From: Pithys albifrons albifrons | Lineage: Eukaryota > Chordata > Aves > Passeriformes > Thamnophilidae | Length of the DNA stretch: 64,000 nucleotides | Direction of reading: 5' to 3' | NCBI RefSeq assembly: GCF_047495875.1 | Contig: NC_092497.1 | Location: 81,975,749 to 82,039,748, forward strand | Shown here: piece by piece, positions 54,268-64,000 of the stretch | Layout of the letters: each line of letters begins with the position of its first letter | Numbering within the stretch: position 1 is the stretch's first letter | Made by a program: the position numbers and the translations under genes | Notes under the pieces: generated by a model | Told to the model about the DNA's origin: nothing | Database searches by the model: none | What the model saw: the letters and a program-made list of their open reading frames with translations, nothing else

Positions 54268-56626
54268 GTAATAGGAAAATATTATAGTACTTTCTTCCTA
54301 TATATGTTTCCCTCCTGTGCACCCTCTGTGATGCTAGTTCAGGAGATCTGGGCTTTATTAAAGTATGGTGGATAGCATTTGCATTATCTGGTTTGCTGCA
54401 TTATGCGTCTTTAATAGAAGAGAGTGATTTAATTAAGTGTGTCACCCTGGATGGAAAGGCAATAACAGCATGCCTGGAGGAAAAGACTGTAGAATCTTGG
54501 CTCTGGTTTTCCTCTCCATTCTTCCTTATCTCTTAGTTTATAAAGTGACTGTCTCTAGTTTCTGCTCCCCCACAAAAAACCACAACCTACCCCTGCTCCC
54601 TGCTTGAAAGCTACTCTTTTTAGTTAGAAATCCCTTTGGTCTCTTTGGTGTGCTTCCTTGTAAGGACAAATATAGGCAGAACCACTTTGAATCACCAAAG
54701 TCCCACTTTACCTTTACTACTTCCACCACCTATCACGGCCACTAATACTCCCCACTTTTCAGGATATTTTCTCTTCGTTTTTTCTTTCTTCTTTCTTCTT
54801 CCATATCTTACTGTATCCAGGTTGTATGAATCATTGTCAAGGACCAATTGCTTTGGCATTGGCAAAGGCATTGTGACTGACCTATTGCTGGGGCTGGCCC
54901 TGCTCTGAGGAGGCTGGACTGAAAATGCTCTGTCTGCAGCACATCTATGAGTCCACATTCAGTTGAAGGAAACAAGTGTGTGGTGAACGCACTGTGAGTC
55001 TGTACCCCAAATCCTCTCTAGTAACTCAAGTACCATCAGACCCAGACTTACGGGATCACTCTTCCAAACGATGCCAGGCAGTTCCAGCAGCTGACATACC
55101 ATGTGTTCTGTGGAGGGTATCTGGTTGCACCTGCCTTGCCATCAGGTATGAAACTCTCTAGAATGTCTTTAGGGGGGTTGGTGTGGTCACTTTTGGGTCC
55201 ATTTGTATCCTGCAAGAGTCCTCACAAGTCACACCCTTCACTCCATCTCAACATTCAGGGGTCTGTAATACAGTTAGGGAATTGCATAACCAAAGCAAAA
55301 GTTTTGAGTTACCCATGAAATATAAATGCACTAAGCAGGATGTGACTAATACCATCTTTTCTTAAACATGTATATAAGCATACTCTACTGTATGGCAAAC
55401 AGTATCCAATAACTTTGTAATACTGTGATGGCACAGCCAGACACACTGTGGTTAAGTACATGAACCATGTAACCAACAAAGAGGCAAAGTTGGGTGCAGA
55501 ATAAAGGTTTTCAAGTAGCTAAATGTTGCCATAAAATGAGCACAAGGAACTGCAAATAAGAGACATCCTGAATAAACAGTAGCAAAAGTAAAACCAAGAT
55601 CAACAGTGTGAGGAATAGGGGAGCCCTCCACCCAACCCTGGGGAAAGAGGCCACATAAAAATGTCAGGCATGATGGAGGAAAATCAGAAGACTTAAGCTT
55701 ATTCTAATGTCTCTCTTCAATGAGCTTTGAGTCCCATCACTGTCCCTTCTATGACTAGAAATCAGTAAGGACCATAGCCACCAATGCCTAAGAAGTAGCA
55801 TCTGCTCCATGGTACTTGTAGCTTATTGAGCCAGGGTGGGAAATGAAGAGATGATGAATATCATGCAAGAATGAATCATTAGCAAGAACACTGTTATTAA
55901 GGAATAGATCTTCAATTCACCAACTGATATATAAACATTTATTGAGATATCTGTTCTGCTTTGGGTTGCTTCGTTGAGTCCAAATCTTTCTTCATACGTC
56001 TCCATGCCACTTCCCTTTGGAGGTTGCTGCTGGACATGTTCTCAGAAATCTTTGGAAAAGCCGATCGTCTTCCCTGAGCCTTGTCTGGCACTGAGAAAGC
56101 ACAGGAAAAGAGGCCATGTGCACATTGTACCCATTGTGCAACCTCATCTTAGTCTCCTTTTCCTTGCCACACAAGTTGTGAGGGGAAAAGGGGAGATCCC
56201 ACTTCAGGGACTGCTGTTTCTGGAAGCATGTGGTATGCAAGGGAACAGGTATGGAGGGGTTGAGGAAGCATTACTGTTGGGCAGTACTTGGAGTTAGCAC
56301 TGACAAGCCAAAAGCATTCAGGCTGGGGCTGCTTAAGTTGGCTGGGCATCAAGAGAGGAAGACCTTGGTCTCTCAGTGTCATCCATGGGTGGGTGGGCTG
56401 ACCCACTGCAGAGCAGAGCCTTCAGTTGGGCAGAGAGAAGAGGGGCTCTCCTCCCCAAAGAGTTCTTCATCCCTGAGGCGGTGGCTCCACAGGGATGCAG
56501 GAGCTTGAAGGTATCTTGAAGGAGTCTTCAGGGACTATGGCTTCATGACCAGTCCCATCAGCAAGCCTGCAAAGAAGCTAGGGAGGCAACCTAAAGCTTT
56601 TCCTCTGCTCGTGGTCCCCAGATCTT
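54268..56626. other. Spacer between the two solo LTRs
   Basis: A/T-rich in the first half. No exon or clear repeat recognised; open frames are short and unlike known families. Confidence 0.5.
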
Positions 56627-56631
56627 CCTGG

Positions 56632-58719
56632 TGTCACAGGTTAGAAAGCTTTTTCTCCCCTTATCAACAGGAAGGTTTTGGGACCTGTGGCCCTGCCCCC
56701 ACTGCTGACACTTGGATCTAGCCAGCAACAGAGTGGTTAATTGCTGGCCATTCCAGCGTGATTGTTGAGAGAGGTGGAGTAGGGTGAGGGTGGAAAAAGG
56801 TTTTCCTTTCCTTCTCTCCAGGGTTGGGGTAGATCCTTCGCTGACCTGGCTGCAGTGTGGAGGAGAGTCCCTGTTCCTTTGCTGGACAAGTGGAGGCACT
56901 TGGAGCTCCCTTTTTTGGGTTTGAACCCCCCACCAACTCTGGTGCTGTTCAGAAGAGGGAGAGAAAGGTTTCTTCATGGTGCTGGACCCTTTCTTCTTTT
57001 CAGTAGCTCCTAGAGGATGTCATCGCTACCTTTAGATTCGCTGCAGACATTTCTGAGGACCGACTTCAGTTTCAGAGGAGTTGCAAGAAGCCATCATCCC
57101 CCTCGCCTATCGCCGTTTTCTTCGAACAAAGGACAGGAGGGGACTCCACGAGGAAAAGGTTCCGACTCATCCCTTTCGCAGCGACCAGCCGAGGCACTAC
57201 ATCGCCACCTGCTGTCCGTAAGTATAATTGCTTTGAAAGAGGGTCCAGACCGTTCTGGTTTAGGGGTTTGGTTATGGTGGTGTGGTCTTGTTCTGGTTTG
57301 TTCTAGTTATATACATACATACATACATGCATACATACATACATACATGCATACATACATACATGCATACATGCATACATACATACATGCATACATACAT
57401 GCATACATACATACACGCATACATACATGCATACATACATGCATGCATACATGCATGCATGCATACATACATACACGCATACATGCATACATACATACAT
57501 GCATACATACATGCATGCATGCATACATGCATACATACATGCATGCATACATGCATGCATACATACATACATACATGCATGCATACATACATGCATACAT
57601 ACATACATGCATGCATACATGCATACATACATACATGCATGCATACATACATACATGCATGCATACATACATACATGCATGCATACATACATGCATACAT
57701 ACATACATGCATGCATACATACATGCATGCATACATACATACATGCATGCATACATACATGCATGCATACATACATGCATGCATACATACATACATACAT
57801 ACATGCATGCATACATACATGCATACATACATACATGCATACATACATACATGCATGCATACATACATGCATGCATACATACATGCATGCATACATACAT
57901 ACATACATGCATGCATGCATACATACATACATGCATACATACATACATGCATGCATACATACATACATGCATACATACATGCATACATACATACATGCAT
58001 GCATACATACATACATGCATGCATACATACATGCATACATACATACATGCATGCATACATACATGCATGCATACATACATACATGCATGCATACATACAT
58101 GCATGCATACATACATGCATGCATACATACATACATACATACATGCATGCATACATACATGCATACATACATACATGCATACATACATGCATACATACAT
58201 ACATGCATGCATACATACATGCATGCATACATACATGCATGCATACATACATACATGCATGCATACATACATGCATACATACATACATGCATGCATACAT
58301 ACATGCATGCATACATACATACATGCATGCATACATACATACATACATACATGCATGCATACATACATGCATACATACATACATACATACATGCATGCAT
58401 ACATACATGCATACATACATACATGCATACATACATACATGCATGCATACATACATGCATGCATACATACATACATACATGCATGCATACATACATGCAT
58501 ACATACATGCATACATACATACATGCATACATACATACATGCATACATACATACATGCATGCATACATACATGCATATGTATATAAATTAAGAACTGTTA
58601 TCCTTTTCTATACATTTTCTAATTAACGTCTTTTAAATTTAAAGCGAGGTGGTGGTTATTGAGGAGGATCCCTTTCTCTAGTCTAGATAGACACTTTGGT
58701 TTTCCTCTAAACTAAAACA
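56632..58719 (+). mobile_element. Solo LTR with perfect target duplication and giant internal array
   Basis: Begins TGTCACAGGTTAG and ends in CTCTAAACTAAAACA, flanked by an exact CCTGG on both sides (56627-56631, 58720-58724). Without the 1.27 kb array it would be about 820 nt, near the size of its relative at 25799-26600. Just after the array is AAGAACTGTTATCCTTTTCT and a TAATTAACGT region matching the ATTAAA region of the relative. Confidence 0.82.
57309..58583. repeat. ATAC/ATGC tetranucleotide array, about 1.27 kb
   Basis: More than 300 consecutive 4-nt units, each ACAT or GCAT, with only two ACAC units (near 57412 and 57472). There is no stop codon in several frames on either strand, so frames of 400 or more codons appear. 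They are not genes. Purines and pyrimidines alternate throughout. Longer patterns recur: 57661-57760, 58001-58100 and 58241-58340 are identical. Confidence 0.97.
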
Positions 58720-59129
58720 CCTGGCCTCCCCCATGATGTCACTGTGGTCAAAGCTCCAGTGGCCAAAGCAGCAGTCTCTCCATTTGGATGGGTAGCCCTT
58801 GCACACACACTACTTCATCTTTCCGCCTTCTGCCTTGCTCAGCACTCTTCATTCCCATGGCCCCTCCTTGCCCATAGTAAGGGAAAGCAGCACTTTTCTA
58901 CATGTTCTGACTTAGTGCTTAGTGTTTGCACCAAGAACACAAACTAAACACCTTCGGCACAACCCCATCAATCCTCCAGATGTGGCAGGGATGAGGGATA
59001 CTAATGCAGCTCAGGTAGCTTGGCCTCCAGATTCCTCCATATTAGTGGTATCTCACCTTACTTGGAGGAGAAAGAAAATACTTAAATAAAATTAGGCAAG
59101 TTACACATTGAAAAATCAAACAATTGTAG

Positions 59130-60100
59130 CATGAGCATCTGTAGGGTGTTGCACACCAGGTACCCACTAAAGCTGCTCTCTCCCTCCCCCCTGCAACCAG
59201 AGGACAGAAAATACAATGAAAGATTCATTGAGATAAGAGCTCACCATCAGGATCAGAGCAGAGGAGTGAGAAGTAAAATAATCTTAAAAATACTTTTCCC
59301 CCACCCTCCCTTCCTTTCAAGTTCTACCTCCTCCCTCACAGCGGTGCAGGGAGATGGGGAATGGAGTTAATTGTTATTTCTGCCACTGTCAAGAAGAGGA
59401 GTCCTTCCCCTGCCCATGGGGTCCCTCCCAAGGCAGACTGTCCTTCATCAGTTTCTCCAGTGTAAGTCTATCTCACAGGCAACAGTTCTTCACAAATTGC
59501 TGTCACATGGATCATTCTCCACAGGTTGTAGTCCTTCAGGAACAAGTTGCTCCAGCATGGGTTTCCCACAGGTCTTACTAGGAAAACCTGGTCCAGTGTG
59601 CACTCCTCTCCCCATGGGTCAGCACCAGGTTCCTGCACCAGCACAGGCCTCCCACGTGGTCACAGCCTCCTTTGGACATTCCCCTGCTTTAGCGTGAGTT
59701 CCTCCATGGGCTGCAGGTGGATCTCTGCATCTCTGTGGTCCTCCATGGGCTGCAGGGGCACAACTGCCATGCCTCACCATGGTCTGTACCAAGGGCAGCA
59801 GATGCCTGGAGCACCTCCTCCCCCTCCTTTTGACAGACCTTGGTTGTTCACGTTCTCACTCCACTCTTCTCTCGCTGCAATTTTCCTCTGTCCAACAACT
59901 TTGTTTTCCCTTCTTAAATACATTATCCCAGAGGCCTTACTATCACTGTTGATCAGCTCAGCCTTCGGCTACAGTGGGTCCATTCTGAAGCTGGTTGTCA
60001 TTGGCTCTACTGGATGGGTAGAATGGGGAAGGTTTCTAGCAGCTTGTAACAGAAGTCAAGCCCGTAGCCTCTCTGTCACCAAAACCTGGCCACAGCATCC
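59130..60100 (-). mobile_element. Avian LTR-like interspersed repeat
   Basis: On the minus strand it starts near GGCCAGGTTTTGGTGACAGA (60091-60072) and continues with CTCTGGGATAATGTATTTAA (about 59932-59913). Next come several GC-rich units of the form CTGCAGCCCATGGAG (around 59700-59760) and repeated CTGGAGCA or GAGCAACTTGTTCCTGAAGG-like text, and it ends in A/T-rich sequence near 59280. I recognise this layout from abundant avian LTR elements, but the exact ends are not fixed. Confidence 0.5.
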
Positions 60101-60543
60101 CTTGCCCAAGTCTATCATTCCATAACTCCACAGTAATGTCAAGACTCTTTGGTAGCTGCAGTTCCTGTGGGCCAGACAGAGCTTCCCAAAGGGTTTTATT
60201 AAGTCAAGGGCACTGCTGCCATGGCCAGAAAGGAGTTTCATGCAAGACTGTTGTTAATCGCTGGTGTTATGCTCCGAGAGTTCACTGGTGCAGCCATCAG
60301 AAATTTTCCCCAGCCAGGGCACCCAGGAGTCACTCTTGTAGCAGCAGAGGTGATCTAGCAGGGTAAAGGTCACCCTGGGAAGCTGGGAGGGTTTCCATCA
60401 TGAGGTACCTGGGAATTTCTTCCTCATCTCCCAGGGCCAGAAAACAACTGTGATTTCTCTCCCATTTTTAGCATGACATCTACTGCTGCAGCACCAGTGA
60501 CAGAGCAGCTCAACATCCTCAGCTCCCCCAGACCCCACAGCAC

Positions 60544-60835
60544 ATGAAGAGCATGGCCACAGAGCTGTACAAGCACTGTCCCATCTGCCAGGACAGCCTG
60601 GGAGGAGGCCAGATACACACTGCCAGGCCTCCAGTGCTTCTGTTAAGCCTACATCCTGCGGTGGGCTGAGAGCAAACACGAGTGTCCCCCCTGGAGGAGG
60701 AGGGTGGCCTCCATCCTGCAGCTGGTGGTCTGAGGAGCTTGTCATTCCACCCCATGGGGCACCATTGGATGTGTTCCACCCAAGCTTCTGGACAGTCAGC
60801 TGCCCCCAAGTCTCCACAGGCCTGCAATAGCGCTG
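60544..60835 (+). pseudogene. RING-finger pseudogene fragment (TOPORS-like, avian family)
   Basis: Starts MKSMATELYKHCPICQDS (60544-60597), the first Cys pair of a C3HC4 RING. One extra nucleotide then shifts the frame. The next frame reads WEEARYTLPGLQCFC, a stop TAA at 60644-60646, then ILRWAESKHECPPWRRRVAS. This matches the order of avian TOPORS-like RING proteins (CPIC, HQFC, ILRWAESK, CPLC). The His and Cys of the middle motif are damaged, and the last Cys of CPLC is Trp. So it is an inactive copy. The upstream TTTTTAG at about 60466-60472 resembles a splice acceptor. E3 ubiquitin ligase function is known for the family only. Confidence 0.65.
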
Positions 60836-60959
60836 CCATCAGCTGTAGGGCCACTGCCCTGGGGTCCAGTGAATGTCTCCCACATGCAAGTCTGGGTGTC
60901 CCTCTTCTATCTTTACTGTGTTGTCTCTCCATCGCCTGTTGTTGTGGTTAATCAGCAGC

Positions 60960-61502
60960 TGGGGCAGCCTTAGAGGATGCCAGGTGATGCCTAAGGATTT
61001 TGGTGTGTTTTTGTAGATTTTTACAATCGTAGAAGTTACGTGGATTCTCCTAGGTTGCTCACATCTTACAGTGAGTTGCTAAAGCTCTTTCTCCCAATTT
61101 GTGAGCTTTCTCATGCCCTGCCAAGGCCATGGTGTTTGCGAGAAGCCACCTGTAGACAGCAAGACAAAACACAAGATGAAGGCCTAGAGGTGCTGGAAGA
61201 TCTCCAAGGGGCAGTTCTGAAGACCCCTATGGGTGGGGCAGAGAGGGAAATATGCCAGTTACTGGAGAAGTTATAAAATTGTAACCTTCCTGGTCACTTG
61301 CAGACCTTCTGGTGTGCACCTTAGAACATTCTAATAAAGGTAACCTATGTATCTTTCTCCATTAAACTGTTTTAGAGTGTCTATTTTCACAGGAATTGAT
61401 TAGGCAAGACAGGAAATCAGCAGCAGCAGCCAGGTAGCCGCACAACCCATCCAGGCTACACCCTACTGTGGCCTGGATGAGGAGGCTCTGTTCCAATTGC
61501 TC

Positions 61503-61540
<38 letters not shown>

Positions 61541-64000
61541 AGCTCTGACCACCAGCTTGGTGCCACCCTCAAACACCAGCTCAGTGGGGAGGCCTGACAC
61601 CGAGTTGGCCTGGGGACAGCCATTCAGCTCAGGGGTGGGAGGACAGACCTGCTACTGCCCCCAGCCCTTATACCTCTCAAGGAGGTCTCCCAGACCAGCT
61701 CTTCCTGGGGGTCTCAGCAATGCCCATTCTGTCCTACACGTGTAGCTGGGGCAGCAAATGTTCACCTGGGGTGACACAACTAGCTCTGGAAAGGAGGGCC
61801 AGCAGCTCCGAGGACCCTTCCCGGAAGCCATCTCACATTGATGACACTGGGAAGGTGCATCAGGAGCCAGCTAAATCAGAGCTGGGCTGCAGCTGGTGCA
61901 CACACCAGCCCCTTGTGGTCCTGGGTCCCCAAATCCATGCACCATTTAATAAAAGAAAATGAAAACATGAAAACTGCACAAAAGACCTCAGTATTACTAA
62001 CAATGCTGGTGGAGTTGCTCTCCCCAGATGTGCTGCTTTTCTCCTCTTTTGCTATTGTTTTGACCACCATTTCCTCACTTGTTCCCTGGGCATTACAGGT
62101 GCTGGGAGCACTGTTGGAGAGGGGGTGCATCGATGCAGACCCTGGCCAGAAAGGGTGGAAGGTTGATGCTGGCAGATCTGTGCCAGGTACTATTTTGTTG
62201 CTACCCCTAAAAGCAAGAGTTTCCTTGCTACAAGTTTGCATTTTTACAACTGATCAAAGGGCAGCTATTTCCTGTCGGGGTCTCCAGGGCCAGCCACTGC
62301 CCCAGCACCCATCCCTCCAGGCTTGTTCTCCACACCCTCTGCCCCACATCCCAGGGCTCTCCTCTCCTACCACCCTGCATTGGGCACTGCAGCCTTGCTA
62401 TGGCAGCGTCCAAATCCCTCCTGCTGCCTGGAGTCACCACTTGGTGCTGCTCTCTGCAGCCCAGGCTTGTGCTTTGCCAAGACTGGAGCTCCCAGAAGTT
62501 CAGCAAGGGGAAGTGCACGGTCCTGCCCCTGTCTCCAGTGCAAGAGAAGTGGGTGTGTGTGCAGAGCATGCAAACAAGTAAAGAATGGAGCAAATTACGA
62601 ATATCGTTTATTCAAGCCTTTGCCTTTCCTTGTCTGGTGAATAAAATGTAAAGTGGGAAGAAAGGGAGTCATGGTATCTGGGAAAAATCCTACAGTAGGG
62701 AGCCAGCAACAGTGGGCAGCTGAGGAAGAGGGCACTGAGAGCAGTTCCCTACTACTGGTGGAAGCGATTGCATGAAGGAGTGACTCAAAAAGGACAGGAA
62801 ATTGTCTGTTTTATCTTTGCAATTTTTTGCATTGCTGAATGTCACCAGCCACCTCTCCTGGGAGAAAGAGCAGGTGTGTGTCAGAGGAGCCAGGCCACAC
62901 ATGCTTGCTTCAAGTTGCTCTGGCAGCTCAGAGAGAGCAGAGAGGGACACAAAGTCATTTCTCTGGGAAACAGCTCTAGAGGCACTTGAGTGCAAGCTCT
63001 GGAAGCACTGCAGATGTACTGTCTCGAGTTAGGTACAGTCTGTCGGGATGTGAAAAGCATCACCAAGGCAGCACACTCCCCCTGCTTGCAGTACACACAC
63101 AGCTGTGTGCAGGAATCACTGGCATTTGCTCCTGACCAAGGAAAGAGTCAGTATATCAGGCAATGTGAGTCCCAAGGAATGTAACCTGCTCTTTTGTGTC
63201 TGGATTTAGTGACCAAGCACTCAGCTGATTTGGCTCCTGGGGCCTGGAGAAGCACATGAGCAAATGCACTTCTCTCCTCTGGTGTGAAGCTGGTTTGATG
63301 CCTTATTACTGTAATTGCCAAATCCATCAGTCATTGCAGGCTGTCTCCAAGACCTCATCCCTTTTCACCCTCTGCTCAGGAAGGATAGCCCACCTATTTT
63401 GACAATGCTCACAGAAAAGTGCTTGGGATTTGTTTATTCTGCACTATGTCTCTGGTCATCCTTGTTCCTCTCTTTCTTAAAAGGTAAGCTCATCTGTGGT
63501 TGTCCAAGGTTTTGATTTTTTTATTATGGTTTGTTTTGTTTGTTTTTGGTTTTCCCCATTTTTTTTCGTTCTTTTTCTGTTAATTTGTTTTGGGTTTGAT
63601 TTTTTTTGTTTGTTTCCTAAATGGTAGTCACATCCTATCCCAACTCTTATTTTCAGAAGGACTTGTATCTGTTTGTATTATGAACTTTGTTAGAGTTCCG
63701 TGCTGGTCTAACTGAGTTCTGTAATCAGTTTTGGGAAATTTGTGGATCTTACAGTGCTGAGCACATTTTTTTTAAGAAGGAAAAGGTATGGTTGTTTTTT
63801 TTTTAGCTTCGTTGGTTGGTTGGGTTTGGGTTGGGTTTTTTTAGGGGGGTGGGTGGTTGGGGAGAGTTGTTTTTTGTTTGTGTTCTTCTTTTCATTAAAA
63901 GTGAGTAATTTTACCTTTCAGAAACTGATTGAAATGTTTCAAAAGAAATATGTTATTATTTGCTTTAAAAATGTAACTTTTTTTTTTTTGAGAACAGGAA
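60960..64000. other. Right end, no supportable gene
   Basis: Apart from the CA microsatellite I see no repeat I can name and no exon I can support. A 247-codon open frame (61838-62581, +) has no family resemblance and lies in G/C-rich sequence. The last 550 nt are T- and G-rich, low complexity (poly-T runs, TTTG repeats). Confidence 0.6.
61506..61537. repeat. CA dinucleotide microsatellite
   Basis: Sixteen CA units. Confidence 0.95.

Noticed and set aside
57309..58583. A CRISPR-like or satellite array with spacers
   Set aside because: Units are 4 nt with no spacers and lie in vertebrate DNA inside an LTR. It is a microsatellite.
57017..58626. Open frames of about 400-524 codons on both strands with IHTY/CMYV-type repeats
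   Set aside because: They are produced by the tetranucleotide array, which has no stop codon in several frames. No protein family, no start context, and both strands are open alike.
61838..62581. 247-codon open frame
   Set aside because: No recognisable domain, uneven composition, an overlapping antisense frame of similar quality, and no splice or promoter support.

Overview
This is a stretch of vertebrate nuclear DNA, almost certainly from a songbird (passerine). The evidence is a dense set of CR1 LINE fragments, three copies of a tRNA-derived, CR1-tailed SINE of the kind known from zebra finch (TguSINE1 type), and several avian-type endogenous retroviral LTRs. A multi-exon gene has textbook GT-AG introns and a CpG-island first exon. 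Nothing prokaryotic is present.

One protein-coding gene can be assembled with confidence. It is SLC49A3 (MFSD7), on the + strand from 18029 to 45321, with ten coding exons whose phases join without a break into 472 codons plus a stop. The product is a 12-helix major-facilitator transporter of the FLVCR/SLC49 family. Exon 1 lies in a CpG island (about 17.57-18.42 kb). Intron 1 is 12.1 kb and holds a defective antisense endogenous retrovirus, an antisense CR1, a sense-oriented solo LTR and a SINE fragment. Intron 3 (5.8 kb) holds a 2.1 kb antisense CR1 and a perfect hairpin. Intron 9 holds an antisense-oriented solo LTR. A canonical AATAAA at 47055 may end the 3' UTR.

The left flank (1-17.4 kb) has no supportable exon. 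It carries two SINE copies, decayed CR1 pieces, an LTR-like tail and small tandem repeats. The right flank (47.1-64 kb) is repeat territory. It contains a 3.6 kb sense CR1 with decayed ORF1 and ORF2 (about 48.24-51.88 kb), a solo LTR (53.46-54.26 kb), and a solo LTR with a perfect 5-bp target duplication that has been blown up by a 1.27 kb ATAC/ATGC tetranucleotide array (56.63-58.72 kb). Beyond these are a minus-strand LTR-like repeat (about 59.1-60.1 kb) and a broken RING-finger (TOPORS-like) pseudogene fragment (60.54-60.8 kb).

The most unusual features are three. First, the giant array sits inside one LTR while a related LTR 31 kb away carries a short GATA tract at the same place. Second, the intron 1 provirus has a tRNA-Ala-type primer site and only 1.3 kb of internal sequence. 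Third, there is the RING pseudogene. I found no wholly new gene system.
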